Origin: Paludibacterium paludis
Lineage (GTDB): Bacteria; Pseudomonadota; Gammaproteobacteria; Burkholderiales; Chromobacteriaceae
Direction: 5' to 3'
Assembly: GCF_018802605.1 (NCBI RefSeq)
Contig: NZ_CP069161.1
Location: forward strand, 3,844,001 to 3,908,000
Length of the DNA: 64,000 bases
Numbering within the stretch: position 1 is the stretch's first letter; every line of letters begins with the position of its first letter. The translations under genes and the position numbers were made by a program. A model generated the notes under the pieces. That model was not told the origin of the DNA, ran no database searches, and saw only the letters and a program-made list of their open reading frames with translations. Positions 18,019-27,871 of the stretch are shown in pieces.

Positions 18019-18029
18019 TTAAACCTTAC

Positions 18030-19220
18030 TCAAGCAACAATCTTGGATACTACACCGGCGCCGACGGTACGGCCACCTTCGCGGATGGCGAAACGCAGGC
18101 CTTCTTCCATGGCGATCGGAGCGATCAGTTCCACGGCGAAGGTTACGTTGTCACCCGGCATTACCATTTCCACGCCCTCTTCCAGCGTAACCGAACCGGT
18201 CACGTCGGTCGTACGGAAGTAGAACTGCGGACGATAGCCCTGGAAGAACGGAGTGTGACGACCGCCCTCTTCCTTCGACAGAATGTACACGCTGCCGGTG
18301 AACTTGGTGTGCGGGGTGATGGAACCCGGCTTGGCCAGTACCTGACCGCGCTCGACTTCTTCACGCTTCGTGCCGCGCAGCAGTACGCCGACGTTGTCGC
18401 CTGCCTGACCCTGGTCCAGCAGCTTGCGGAACATTTCAACGCCCGTGCAGGTCGTCTTCGCGGTGGCCTTGATGCCCACGATTTCGATTTCTTCACCGAC
18501 CTTGATCACGCCACGCTCAACACGACCGGTCACAACGGTACCGCGGCCGGAGATCGAGAACACGTCTTCGATCGGCAGCAGGAACGGCTTGTCGATCGCG
18601 CGTTCCGGCGTCGGGATGTAGCTGTCCAGCGCGTCGGCCAGGCGGAAGATCGCCGGTTCGCCGATGTCGGACTGGTCGCCTTCCAGCGCCTTCAGAGCCG
18701 AGCCCTTGATGATAGGCAGGTCGTCGCCCGGGAAATCGTACGACGACAGCAGGTCGCGCACTTCCATTTCCACCAGTTCCAGCAGCTCTTCGTCATCCAC
18801 CATGTCGCACTTGTTCAGGAACACGATGATGAACGGAACGCCTACCTGACGAGCCAGCAGGATGTGCTCGCGGGTCTGCGGCATCGGACCGTCAGCGGCC
18901 GAGCACACCAGAATCGCGCCGTCCATTTGAGCGGCACCGGTAATCATGTTCTTCACGTAGTCGGCGTGACCCGGGCAGTCAACGTGAGCGTAGTGGCGCG
19001 AAGCCGTTTCGTACTCAACGTGAGCGGTATTGATGGTAATACCGCGGGCCTTTTCTTCCGGCGCGCTGTCGATCTGCGAGTAGTCTTTCGCTTCGCCACC
19101 GAATTTCTTCGACAGAATCGTGGTGATAGCGGCGGTCAGCGTGGTTTTACCATGGTCAACGTGACCGATGGTGCCGACGTTTACGTGCGGTTTTGTCCGC
19201 TCGAACTTTTCCTTAGCCAT
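18030..19220 (-). CDS. tufB: Elongation factor Tu (second tuf copy)
   Basis: EF-Tu (396 aa) delivers aminoacyl-tRNA to the ribosome. The P-loop [10 protein letters not shown] (about residues 17-26), the DCPGHADY box, NKCDMVDD and SALKALEG G-motifs and domains II/III (ending [14 protein letters not shown]) are complete. I start at [13 protein letters not shown], the universal N-terminus; an upstream in-frame start adds nine unsupported residues. It sits between tRNA-Thr and tRNA-Trp as in other proteobacterial tufB loci. Its 5' end is almost identical to tufA at the left edge of the window. Confidence 0.98.
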   Translation of the reverse strand: MAKEKFERTKPHVNVGTIGHVDHGKTTLTAAITTILSKKFGGEAKDYSQIDSAPEEKARGITINTAHVEYETASRHYAHVDCPGHADYVKNMITGAAQMDGAILVCSAADGPMPQTREHILLARQVGVPFIIVFLNKCDMVDDEELLELVEMEVRDLLSSYDFPGDDLPIIKGSALKALEGDQSDIGEPAIFRLADALDSYIPTPERAIDKPFLLPIEDVFSISGRGTVVTGRVERGVIKVGEEIEIVGIKATAKTTCTGVEMFRKLLDQGQAGDNVGVLLRGTKREEVERGQVLAKPGSITPHTKFTGSVYILSKEEGGRHTPFFQGYRPQFYFRTTDVTGSVTLEEGVEMVMPGDNVTFAVELIAPIAMEEGLRFAIREGGRTVGAGVVSKIVA

Positions 19221-19258
19221 GGCAAAATTCCCTGAATCCGAAAACAAAGTTTAAGCGA

Positions 19259-19333
<75 letters not shown>

Positions 19334-19355
19334 CTTATAACAGGCATCTAACGCT

Positions 19356-19429
19356 TGGAGCGGGTGAAGGGAATCGAACCCTCGTCGTAAGCTTGGAAGG
19401 CTTCTGCTCTACCATTGAGCTACACCCGC
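19356..19429 (-). tRNA. tRNA-Gly (anticodon UCC)
   Basis: A 74-base cloverleaf has acceptor GCGGGTG/CACCCGC, anticodon loop CTTCCAA (UCC), a GTTCGATTC T-loop and an encoded CCA. It lies between the tRNA-Tyr and tRNA-Thr genes, as glyT does in E. coli. Confidence 0.96.
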
Positions 19430-19480
19430 CTCTACGACCTCGGCTCACAACACCGCAGCCGCCAAGACGCTTTAATATTC

Positions 19481-19565
19481 TGGTGGAGGGAGAAGGATTC
19501 GAACCTTCGAAGGCTGAGCCGTCAGATTTACAGTCTGATCCCTTTGACCGCTCGGGAATCCCTCC
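19481..19565 (-). tRNA. tRNA-Tyr (anticodon GUA)
   Basis: An 85-base class II tRNA has acceptor GGAGGGA/TCCCTCC, anticodon loop CTGTAAA (GUA), a long variable arm (about GGCTCAGCC) and an encoded CCA. It is the first gene after the promoter at 19580-19608. Confidence 0.97.
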
Positions 19566-19579
19566 TGAAAGAGACCCGA

Positions 19580-19608
19580 ATCTTATAGAAGCACCCGTTG
19601 AGTGTCAA
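19580..19608 (-). promoter_or_regulatory. sigma70 promoter of the tRNA-tufB operon
   Basis: On the minus strand a consensus TTGACA (19603-19608) and TAAGAT (19580-19585) are 17 bases apart. The following TCGGGTC discriminator is GC-rich, as expected of stable-RNA promoters under stringent control. It lies directly upstream of tRNA-Tyr. Confidence 0.88.
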
Positions 19609-19646
19609 CACCTTCAATGGAATTATTTGCCGTTTTTTTATCCCCG

Positions 19647-19684
19647 AAAAGGAAAACGCCCGGCGTTAACCAGGCGTTTCCTTT
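19647..19684 (-). terminator. Terminator of the ferredoxin gene
   Basis: An inverted repeat (AAAGGAAACGCC with GGCGTTTTCCTTT, one bulge) ends in a T-rich arm on the minus strand, 22 bases after the ferredoxin stop and just upstream of the tRNA promoter. Confidence 0.75.
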
Positions 19685-19705
19685 GACATCAGTACCTTAT
19701 CCGTT

Positions 19706-20612
<907 letters not shown>

Positions 20613-20908
20613 GATCGTCACTGAAAAAACGAACCTGAGAGTTTACCGCGAAGCCCGGCCGTGCGCCTCAATTCCCGTTATTTTCCTCCAGTCTGTCGTC
20701 TTCCGGCAACGCCAACTCATTATTTTCACTATAGTTTTTCTTCTGTCGCTTTACCGCTCCCCTATCCCGTGCAAGGCTGCGCCCCAGCCAGCGACACCGT
20801 GACAACGACCCGCAACGTTGCCCGCGAAGGATGTCCGCCTGCCCGTAAAGCGATTTAAAGGATACAATTTCCATATTTCACCCCTTAACTGGCTGATTCA
20901 GGTTACGC

Positions 20909-22012
20909 ATGTTCAGTTTCTTCAAGAAAAAACCCAAACCCGCCGATACCGCCGACATTCCGGCCTCCGACGAGACGGGCATCGACACCTTCGCCGAACC
21001 GGCAGATCAAGCCGCGCCCCCCGGTGATGCCGAACCTGCGCCGTCCACGCACACAGAGGACCCCGGGACGCCCGCCGAAAACGACACTCCCGCCCCCCTC
21101 AAGACAATGAGCTGGACTCAGCGCCTCAAGGCCGGACTCTCCAAGACCCGCGACCGTCTGGGCAAACAGCTGGCCGGTCTGTTCGGAGGGGGCAAGATCG
21201 ACGAAGAGCTCTATGAGGAGCTGGAAACGGTTCTGTTGACGGCGGACATGGGGATAGACGCTACCGTGCACCTGCTCGGGGATGTGCGCGAACGCGTTTC
21301 GCTCAAAGGACTCAAGGATGCCGCCGAGTTGAAGGAAACGCTCAAAGAATCGCTGACCGAGCTGATCCAGCCCCTTGAAAAGCCCCTCGACACCCAGGGA
21401 CGCAAACCGTTCGTGATCATGATGGCCGGCGTCAACGGCGCGGGCAAAACCACCTCGATCGGCAAACTCGCCAAATACTTCCAGTCGCAGGGCAAAAGCG
21501 TGCTCCTCGCCGCCGGCGACACGTTCCGGGCCGCCGCTCGCGAGCAACTGATCGCCTGGGGCGAACGCAACAATGTGACCGTCATCGCCCAGGAGGGTGG
21601 CGACGCCGCCGCGGTCTGCTTTGACGCCATCAAGGCGGCCCAGGCGCGCGGTATCGATATCGTGCTGGCAGACACGGCAGGCCGCTTGCCGACCCAACTG
21701 CATCTGATGGAAGAGATCAAGAAGGTCAAGCGCGTCATTCAGAAAGCGCTGCCCGACGCGCCGCACGAGATCGTGCTGGTGCTGGATGCCAACATCGGCC
21801 AGAACGCCATCAGTCAAGTCAAGGTTTTCGACGATGCGCTCGGTCTGACCGGCCTGATTCTCACCAAGCTCGACGGCACGGCCAAGGGCGGAGTGATCGC
21901 CGCCATCGCCAAGCAACGTCCGATTCCCCTGCGGTTCATCGGGGTGGGCGAAGGTATCGACGATCTGCGGCCGTTCGATGCCAAGAGTTATGTCGATGCC
22001 CTGTTCGACTGA
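20909..22012 (+). CDS. ftsY: Signal recognition particle receptor FtsY
   Basis: FtsY (367 aa) is the membrane-associated GTPase that docks the SRP-ribosome complex at the Sec translocon. The first 70 or so residues are acidic and Pro/Ala-rich (the A domain), followed by the N domain and the G domain with the P-loop GVNGAGKTTS (about 174-183), DTAGR (about 255) and TKLDGTAKGG (about 320). It ends in the usual IDDLRPFDAKSYVDALF. It begins the ftsY-ftsE-ftsX cluster, 21 bases before ftsE. Confidence 0.98.
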   Translation: MFSFFKKKPKPADTADIPASDETGIDTFAEPADQAAPPGDAEPAPSTHTEDPGTPAENDTPAPLKTMSWTQRLKAGLSKTRDRLGKQLAGLFGGGKIDEELYEELETVLLTADMGIDATVHLLGDVRERVSLKGLKDAAELKETLKESLTELIQPLEKPLDTQGRKPFVIMMAGVNGAGKTTSIGKLAKYFQSQGKSVLLAAGDTFRAAAREQLIAWGERNNVTVIAQEGGDAAAVCFDAIKAAQARGIDIVLADTAGRLPTQLHLMEEIKKVKRVIQKALPDAPHEIVLVLDANIGQNAISQVKVFDDALGLTGLILTKLDGTAKGGVIAAIAKQRPIPLRFIGVGEGIDDLRPFDAKSYVDALFD

Positions 22013-22033
22013 CAACAACGAGGACGGACAGTC

Positions 22034-22687
22034 ATGATCCAGTTTGATCAGGTGACCAAGCGTTACCCTGGCGGCAACGAAGCTCTGAAACAGCTTTCCT
22101 TTTCGATCGGAACGGGGGAAATGGTTTTCCTCGCCGGTCACTCCGGCGCTGGCAAATCAACGCTGCTCAAGCTCATCGCGGGCATCGAACGGGCCACCAG
22201 CGGCAGCGTGCTGGTCAACAACCAGAACCTGAGCAAGCTGCGCTCCAGCCAGTTGTCCTTCGTTCGCCAGCACATCGGCATCGTTTTTCAGGATCACAAG
22301 ATCCTTTATGACCGCAGTGTGTTCGACAATGTGATGCTGCCGCTGGACATCATCGGCTTCGAGCGGCGCGATGCGGCCCGCCGGGTGCGCGCCGCACTCG
22401 ACAAGGTCGGCCTGCTCGGCAAGGAAAAAATGATGCCAGTCCGTCTCTCCGGCGGAGAGCAGCAGCGCCTGTGCATCGCCCGGGCCGTCGTGCACCGTCC
22501 AACCATCCTGCTGGCCGACGAGCCTTCGGCCAACCTCGACCGCGCCTACGCGCTCGACATCATGGAGTTGTTCAAATCCTTCCACCAGGTGGGGGTCTCG
22601 GTCGTGATTTCCGCCCATGACGAAACCCTGATGGAAGACTACGGCCGCCGAATCATTCGCCTGAGGGAAGGACAGTTCGCCGCATGA
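22034..22687 (+). CDS. ftsE: Cell division ATP-binding protein FtsE
   Basis: FtsE (217 aa) is the ABC ATPase that with FtsX regulates peptidoglycan hydrolases at the septum. Walker A GHSGAGKS is at about 35-42, the signature LSGGEQQR at about 138 and Walker B ILLADEPSANLD follows. It overlaps ftsX by 4 bases (ATGA), so the two are translationally coupled. Confidence 0.98.
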   Translation: MIQFDQVTKRYPGGNEALKQLSFSIGTGEMVFLAGHSGAGKSTLLKLIAGIERATSGSVLVNNQNLSKLRSSQLSFVRQHIGIVFQDHKILYDRSVFDNVMLPLDIIGFERRDAARRVRAALDKVGLLGKEKMMPVRLSGGEQQRLCIARAVVHRPTILLADEPSANLDRAYALDIMELFKSFHQVGVSVVISAHDETLMEDYGRRIIRLREGQFAA

Positions 22688-23592
22688 AACACTTTCTCTA
22701 CCTTCACTGGCAAAGCGCGTCGAGCGCGTTTTCCCGGATTGTGCGCCAACCCTTCGGCAGCCTGTTGAACCTGCTGATGCTCTCGGTCGCGCTGGCCCTG
22801 CCGCTGACCCTGTACCTTGGCGTGAACAGCCTGCAGGCCTGGGTCGGTCGTCTGAGCGCCACACCCCAGATCACCCTGTTCATGGAGATGTCGGCCGAAG
22901 ACGCCGATCTGGCCGCGGTGAACAGTACACTGCGCAAGCACCCGCGCATCAAGCGTTACGAGTTCATCAGCAAACAGCAGGCGCTCAAGGACATGGAAAA
23001 CCGCAACGGGCTGAGCGGATTGACCGAGGGGCTGGAGAGCAATCCGCTGCCGGACGCCTTTGTCGTGACACCGTCCACGCTGGAGCCGGCGGAGCTTGAG
23101 ATGCTGCAAAAGGAACTGTCGGGGCTGCCCATGGTGGAAACCGCGCAGTTCGACGCCCACTGGGCCAAGCGCCTGTACGGCATGGTCGAGCTCGGCAAGA
23201 AACTGACAGTCTTCCTCGCCTCGGTACTGGGGATCGCCCTGATCATCATCACCCACAACACCATCCGCATGCAGATCCTGGCGCGGAAGGATGAAATCGA
23301 GGTCGCCAAACTCATCGGCGCCACCGACAGCTTCATCAGACGCCCCTTCCTTTATCACGCCTTCTGGCAGGGCGTGCTCGCGGCGTTGATCGCCTGGGGA
23401 CTGACACTGTGGCTGGTCGCCATCGCCAACCCAGCCCTGGCCGAGTTCGCGCAGCTATATAATGAGAGGGTGGATTTGCAGCCTCTTAGCGCGGGCGAGC
23501 TGGCAATCGTCGTGGCCGCCGCCGCGGCGCTGGCCATGCTCGGCGCACGACTGGCCACCGGCCATCACCTGCGCCAACTGGAACCCCGCTGA
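22684..23592 (+). CDS. ftsX: Cell division protein FtsX
   Basis: FtsX (302 aa) is the membrane partner of FtsE. Four hydrophobic spans are seen: one after the cytoplasmic N-terminus (LLMLSVALALPLTLYLG), then a large periplasmic domain (about 50-165), then three spans (LTVFLASVLGIALIII, a LAALIAWGLTLWLVAIA segment and LAIVVAAAAALAMLGARL). Length and topology fit the family. Confidence 0.97.
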   Translation: MKHFLYLHWQSASSAFSRIVRQPFGSLLNLLMLSVALALPLTLYLGVNSLQAWVGRLSATPQITLFMEMSAEDADLAAVNSTLRKHPRIKRYEFISKQQALKDMENRNGLSGLTEGLESNPLPDAFVVTPSTLEPAELEMLQKELSGLPMVETAQFDAHWAKRLYGMVELGKKLTVFLASVLGIALIIITHNTIRMQILARKDEIEVAKLIGATDSFIRRPFLYHAFWQGVLAALIAWGLTLWLVAIANPALAEFAQLYNERVDLQPLSAGELAIVVAAAAALAMLGARLATGHHLRQLEPR

Positions 23593-23667
23593 CTCCCGAC
23601 TGGCACCAGGATAGTTTCCCGCTACAGCACCGATAGAAAAATACTCCGGGCAGGGAAACTTTCCCTT

Positions 23668-23697
23668 CTGGCACTCGACTAATACGAGTGCTAAGAT
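23668..23697 (+). promoter_or_regulatory. CIRCE operator overlapping the rpoH promoter
   Basis: The sequence contains GCACTC, nine bases (GACTAATAC), then GAGTGCTAA. This matches the CIRCE consensus TTAGCACTC-N9-GAGTGCTAA at 7 of 9 left-arm and 9 of 9 right-arm positions (23668-23694), with the exact N9 spacing. CTGGCA (23668-23673) and TAAGAT (23692-23697) can serve as -35 and -10 with an 18-base spacer, so bound HrcA repressor would cover the promoter. The predicted leader to the rpoH ATG is only about 25 bases. Confidence 0.82.
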
Positions 23698-23728
23698 TGC
23701 TCTACCCACCAAGGAGGTAGTTTGACTC

Positions 23729-24592
23729 ATGAACGCTACGTTTACTTTGCCCGTCCCGTCGTCCAGCGGTAGCCTGGAACAGTACATTCAGGCCGTGAAC
23801 AGCGTACCGATGCTGACTGCCGAGGAAGAGAACGAACTGGCTGTCCGCTACAACCAGGAAAACGACCTGGAAGCGGCGCGCAAGCTGGTACTCTCGCACC
23901 TGCGCGTCGTCGTTTCGATCGCGCGCGGCTACAACGGCTACGGACTGCAGCAGGCCGACCTGATCCAGGAAGGCAATATCGGACTGATGAAGGCGGTCAA
24001 GCGTTTCGAGCCCAATCGCGGCGTGCGCCTGTTCTCTTTCGCCGTGCACTGGATCAAGGCGGAAATTCACGAATTCATCCTGCGCAACTGGCGTCTGGTT
24101 CGCATCGCGACCACCAAGCCGCAGCGCAAGCTGTTTTTCAATCTGCGCAGCATGAAGCGGGGCTTCTCCGCGCTGACCGATAGCGAAGCCCAGGCGATCG
24201 CCGACAATCTTGGCGTCAAGCGCGAAGAAGTGCTGGAAATGGAAACCCGGTTGTCCGGGCAGGACATCGCGCTCGTCGCCGATGATGGCGACGACGAGGG
24301 ATTCGCCCCGATCGACTGGCTGGCCGATGCCGATGCCGAACCGACCCGCATGCTCGAACGCAAGGCATTCGACACGATGCAGACCGAAGGCCTGGAACAT
24401 GCCCTTTCCGTGCTGGATCCGCGCAGCCGGCGAATCGTTGAGGCGCGCTGGCTGGCCGACGATGGCGGCGCGACCCTGCACGAACTGGCCGCGGAATTCG
24501 GTGTGTCGGCGGAGCGCATCCGCCAGATCGAAGCCAAGGCGCTGACGCGAATGAAAACGGCGCTAACGGAAGGCACTGTCCTTCTGGACTGA
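23729..24592 (+). CDS. rpoH: Heat-shock sigma factor sigma32 (RpoH)
   Basis: RpoH (287 aa) directs RNA polymerase to heat-shock promoters. Region 2 (LVLSHLRVVVSIARGYNGYG, DLIQEGNIGLMKAVKRF, FAVHWIKAEIHEF) is followed by the RpoH-box QRKLFFNLR (about 131-139) that separates it from RpoD, and region 4 ends in EFGVSAERIRQIEAKAL. AAGGAGG lies 11 bases before the ATG. It follows ftsX but is separated from it by 136 bases holding the CIRCE promoter, and is closed by its own terminator. Confidence 0.97.
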   Translation: MNATFTLPVPSSSGSLEQYIQAVNSVPMLTAEEENELAVRYNQENDLEAARKLVLSHLRVVVSIARGYNGYGLQQADLIQEGNIGLMKAVKRFEPNRGVRLFSFAVHWIKAEIHEFILRNWRLVRIATTKPQRKLFFNLRSMKRGFSALTDSEAQAIADNLGVKREEVLEMETRLSGQDIALVADDGDDEGFAPIDWLADADAEPTRMLERKAFDTMQTEGLEHALSVLDPRSRRIVEARWLADDGGATLHELAAEFGVSAERIRQIEAKALTRMKTALTEGTVLLD

Positions 24593-24593
24593 C

Positions 24594-24618
24594 AAAAGGC
24601 TCCCCCGGGAGCCTTTTT
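24594..24618 (+). terminator. rpoH terminator
   Basis: A stem AAAAGGCTCCC/GGGAGCCTTTT with a minimal loop and TTTTT tail begins immediately after the rpoH stop codon. Confidence 0.9.
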
Positions 24619-24706
24619 CTTTGCCCACCGGGTTTCGGAGTCCTCCGATGGGAGCGCGCCAGCCACACCGATACGATGAGCGTTTTCTCAAGGAGAGACG
24701 ATCATC

Positions 24707-25156
24707 ATGCAAGGTCTTCCCACAGCACAACTGAGCCGCCAGTTCCAGGACATGGCGCGCGTCCTCGCCGCCATCGCCCTGCGCAAGTTCATCTTTGCCC
24801 TTGACGCCGAACCAGGCGAAGCGGGCCACCTGGACCCGGCGGTACTGAACGCGATGGAGGTGTTCCGCGCGTCGTTACTGATGAACGACCAGCAGGAGCG
24901 TCCGGCCCCCGACCCGCTGCAGATATCCGCGCTGCTGCGCGATCTGGCCACCGAGGAACGCAACCGCCTTGCCGGCGCGCTAGAGCACAGTCCGACCCTG
25001 CATCTGGTCTCGCTGTCCGCATCCAGCAGGGCAACGCTCTGGCAGGATACCATCCGGCAACTGGTCGAGGCAGGGGAAGCCGATCGGCTTTATCCGCACT
25101 TCAGTTCCGCCCACCTGCTTTTGCTGCTGCGCGCCCAACTGCGCGGCAACGACTGA
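24707..25156 (+). CDS. Protein of unknown function following rpoH
   Basis: I do not recognise this 149-residue protein. It has no signal peptide or membrane span; it is Leu/Ala/Arg-rich and looks helical throughout, with segments such as QFQDMARVLAAIALRKFIFAL and SSAHLLLLLRAQLRGND. The start is supported by AAGGAGAG about 11 bases upstream, and codon use resembles its neighbours. It lies alone between the rpoH terminator and a convergent glycosyltransferase gene, with 32 bases before that gene's stop. A cytoplasmic adaptor role would be a guess. Confidence 0.75.
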   Translation: MQGLPTAQLSRQFQDMARVLAAIALRKFIFALDAEPGEAGHLDPAVLNAMEVFRASLLMNDQQERPAPDPLQISALLRDLATEERNRLAGALEHSPTLHLVSLSASSRATLWQDTIRQLVEAGEADRLYPHFSSAHLLLLLRAQLRGND

Positions 25157-25188
25157 CTAAAGCAAGACTATCGACGCAGGGGCCCCCG

Positions 25189-26979
25189 TCAGTCAGTGGT
25201 TTTCTTGTATTTCTCCGGCAAGCGCTCCCATCCCTCGTGTGCCTGCCGCAGCAACGGACCGAAGGCGGGAGGGCCGTCGCTCAGCTCTTCGATGTAGTAG
25301 CGGGCATAGGTCGGAAACGAGGCCAGCGCCAGACCGAGCGTGGCACGGGCCTTGGCGCCCTCACCCGCCAGCGCTTCCAGCTTGGCTTTTTTCAGCAGCA
25401 CATCCGGATACGGTCGAATCGCGGCCATCAGATCGACCCATTGGCGATTCACGCCAAGGTTCTCGGACGTGCCCTCCAGATAATTGTCCAGCGTATAGAG
25501 GGCATGGTACGCGTACAGGGGACGCTCGCGAATCAGCGTTGTCAGACGTTCAACGCGTTGGGCATCCTTCGCGCCATTCTCGGTTGGCGTGTAAAGGTTC
25601 ACCAGCTCGCGATAGGGAGCGTAGGCCATCGCCGAAACACCCATGAGGACCAGCAACAAAGCGACCAGCATGGCTTTGATCGGCAGGCCCGCGCGCATTT
25701 GCCGCCCCGGAGCCAGCGACACGAACACGACCACCATCGCCAGGAAATACAGATACCAGAGCGGATATTCGAGCATGCTGTGGATAGCGCTCACCGACAG
25801 ACAGGCCAGTGGCAGAAACCCCTCCACTTCGGCGCGCTCGGAGAAATACGGCCAGACAGACCAGGCAAAACCGCCCAGCACGATGGCCGTGGCTACGCCG
25901 CCCATTTCGGCCAGCAACTGAAGCACGAGATTATGGGCATTGGTGAACAGGCCGCTGTTGAAACCGGCTTTGGCGAACTCGGGCAAGGTTTGCAATTCGA
26001 CACTCTGGCTGGCGAACTGCGACCAGCCGGTGCCCCACCATGGGTGGGCGCGGAACACCAGCCAGGCCTTGTGCATTTCGGCAAAGCGGCGCGAAGCCAT
26101 ATCGTCGCCGTTCGCGGCCAGTCGCTCCATCCCGCTGGCCACACCGACATTCTTGTGCAGCAGGGAGGACACCAGGTGGTTGACCATCGGCAACGCGAAC
26201 TGCACCAGAATGATCGCCAGGCTCGCCAGCAGCATGCCGTTCAGCATCCGCCGCGACGCCTCGCTGCGGATGCGCAAGTGCCAGACAAGGGCCACCGCGG
26301 CCACGGCGAACACATAGAGCAGAATCGTGCGCGACCCCGCGAAAGCGAGCATCACCGACAACCAGAGCGTCCACGCAAGGAAAGGCAATTTGCCCAGGCG
26401 GTTCACCGAGCGCAGGAACACCCCGGCGAGCATGCCCCACATCAGATAGTGCGCGAACTGGTTGCGCTGGCCGATATGACCGAAGATATTGGTGGTGGGA
26501 TGCTCGGAATCGTAAAACAGGATGCCATTGCTCAATTCGGCAAGACCGGTCACCTGGGCAAGACCGATCAGCGACTGCACCAGCGCGCCCGCCATCAGCG
26601 CGCGGGCGAGCCATATGGTCAACTCGCCGTTGCCCAGTTCCTCGCGCAGCGTCGAGCCGGCCAGCGCGAGCAGGGCCAATACGCACCAGGCCAATGCCGT
26701 GACGGTATTGAGTCCGGGAAACAGAACGGGAACAAGCCAGGGTTGCAGCGCCCAGACCAGCCCCAGCATCAGGCACCAGATCGCGGCGCGCGGCAACCGG
26801 TTGAGCGCTTCGCGTAGCGGCAACGCAAAAAGCAGGGAGCCTAGCGCGAACCACACGGTTTCCATCTCCCCCCACCATTGCGGCAAGGGCAGGTAATGGG
26901 TGCGCGACGCGAAGGGTATGATCGCGACCAGGCACCACAGCAGCAGCGAGAGCCCGAGCGACAGAGATTTCCAGTTCAT
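25189..26979 (-). CDS. pglL: PglL-type protein O-oligosaccharyltransferase (Wzy_C/O-antigen ligase superfamily)
   Basis: This 596-residue multi-span inner-membrane protein probably transfers a lipid-linked glycan to Ser residues of exported proteins. About a dozen hydrophobic spans are visible, with the PglL-type motif GHIGQRNQFAHYLMWGM and the later Wzy_C loop GTGWSQFASQSVELQTLPEF, and a C-terminal soluble tail of about 110 residues. I start at MNWKSLSLG; the longer in-frame start adds 16 charged residues. It lies directly downstream of a type IV pilin gene on the same strand, the classic pilin-glycosylase arrangement. An O-antigen ligase (WaaL) is the alternative, but the RNQ motif and neighbour favour PglL. 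Confidence 0.85.
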   Translation of the reverse strand: MNWKSLSLGLSLLLWCLVAIIPFASRTHYLPLPQWWGEMETVWFALGSLLFALPLREALNRLPRAAIWCLMLGLVWALQPWLVPVLFPGLNTVTALAWCVLALLALAGSTLREELGNGELTIWLARALMAGALVQSLIGLAQVTGLAELSNGILFYDSEHPTTNIFGHIGQRNQFAHYLMWGMLAGVFLRSVNRLGKLPFLAWTLWLSVMLAFAGSRTILLYVFAVAAVALVWHLRIRSEASRRMLNGMLLASLAIILVQFALPMVNHLVSSLLHKNVGVASGMERLAANGDDMASRRFAEMHKAWLVFRAHPWWGTGWSQFASQSVELQTLPEFAKAGFNSGLFTNAHNLVLQLLAEMGGVATAIVLGGFAWSVWPYFSERAEVEGFLPLACLSVSAIHSMLEYPLWYLYFLAMVVVFVSLAPGRQMRAGLPIKAMLVALLLVLMGVSAMAYAPYRELVNLYTPTENGAKDAQRVERLTTLIRERPLYAYHALYTLDNYLEGTSENLGVNRQWVDLMAAIRPYPDVLLKKAKLEALAGEGAKARATLGLALASFPTYARYYIEELSDGPPAFGPLLRQAHEGWERLPEKYKKTTD

Positions 26980-27080
26980 GACGGAGCGAGTTTTCTTATT
27001 ACGAATCAGCCGTGAAGGATACCCCAATACCCCGTCGGGAAGTACTCCGCTCCGTCAAAATCCCGGGGATTCGTGGTGGG

Positions 27081-27110
27081 GAAAGCAAAAGCGCCCCACC
27101 AAGGGGGCGC
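27081..27110 (-). terminator. Terminator after the pilin gene
   Basis: On the minus strand GCGCCCC/GGGGCGC (7 bp, 6-base loop) is followed by TTTTGCTTTC. It lies between the pilin and the oligosaccharyltransferase, so most pilin transcripts should stop before it, giving an excess of pilin over enzyme. Confidence 0.85.
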
Positions 27111-27130
27111 AGTGGGTTCGCTATGCCATG

Positions 27131-27601
27131 TTACGGGTTCGCTGGTGCGGCAGCTGGCTGGACACAAGATGACGGCAGGATTTCCGCCGGCACACCGTTC
27201 TGCCCGGCGCTGTTGCCATTCACGCAAGCCCAGGTCAGATTGCCGTTATTCAACGTGGCGCGTAATGAAATGGCATTCGTATTCGCCGGTGCCACCGCAG
27301 GAGTTAGCGTCGCAGTGATAAACCCATTGCCATTGGCTAACGCATACGATACATCAGATACATTATCAGTTGATACCGCAGGCAAGACGAGTGCCGCCGT
27401 CGCCGGCATGACATTATTGGTTATGATGGCCTCGGATACTCGGGTTTTCGCCCCCGCCATCAGCGTCAGAGCCTCCGCCACCCGCGCCCGCCGGGTGTAG
27501 TCCAGATACCTCGGTACAGCCAGGGTCGCGAGAATCCCCACGATGGCGACCACGATCATCAATTCGATCAGCGTGAAACCGCGTTGTGCTCTGTGTTGCA
27601 T
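27131..27601 (-). CDS. Type IV prepilin (PilA/PilE-like)
   Basis: This 156-residue prepilin has the type IVa signature: a short leader ending QRG, cleavage before Phe9, then [20 protein letters not shown] with Glu5 of the mature protein. The rest is a small globular head. Near the C-terminus two cysteines (in TWACVNG and LPSSCVQ, about 23 residues apart) can form the D-loop disulfide, and the chain ends in a Pro/Ala tail [19 protein letters not shown] Shine-Dalgarno precedes the ATG. The downstream O-oligosaccharyltransferase suggests it is glycosylated. It could be the major pilin or a minor one; no other pil genes are in the window. Confidence 0.92.
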   Translation of the reverse strand: MQHRAQRGFTLIELMIVVAIVGILATLAVPRYLDYTRRARVAEALTLMAGAKTRVSEAIITNNVMPATAALVLPAVSTDNVSDVSYALANGNGFITATLTPAVAPANTNAISLRATLNNGNLTWACVNGNSAGQNGVPAEILPSSCVQPAAAPANP

Positions 27602-27871
27602 ATCATCTCCAGTGTTTTGCTGAATGGTTTACAGAAAAACCGGCCCGAAAGCACAGCTTTTCCTGCGTCAAGTTGATACGTGCTCTTACCAGGCCGTCGC
27701 CGGAGAGCAGACTCCCGGACTCAGGCTTCTCATCGTTATTTTTGATCATACGCGGTCGGTTCCCACCGGGGAACCCACACCGGTTTCTGCCAGGATGTCC
27801 TCGAGCCGCACACAGGCTTCGCCCGCTGCGACTGTGTTAGCATTCCCTCATACGTTTTCAGGATCGGTTCC

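Noticed and set aside
27626..27633. GGTTTACA resembling half of a BirA operator between the pilin and bioA genes
   Set aside because: Only one half-site is present and it lies closer to the pilin gene than to bioA.
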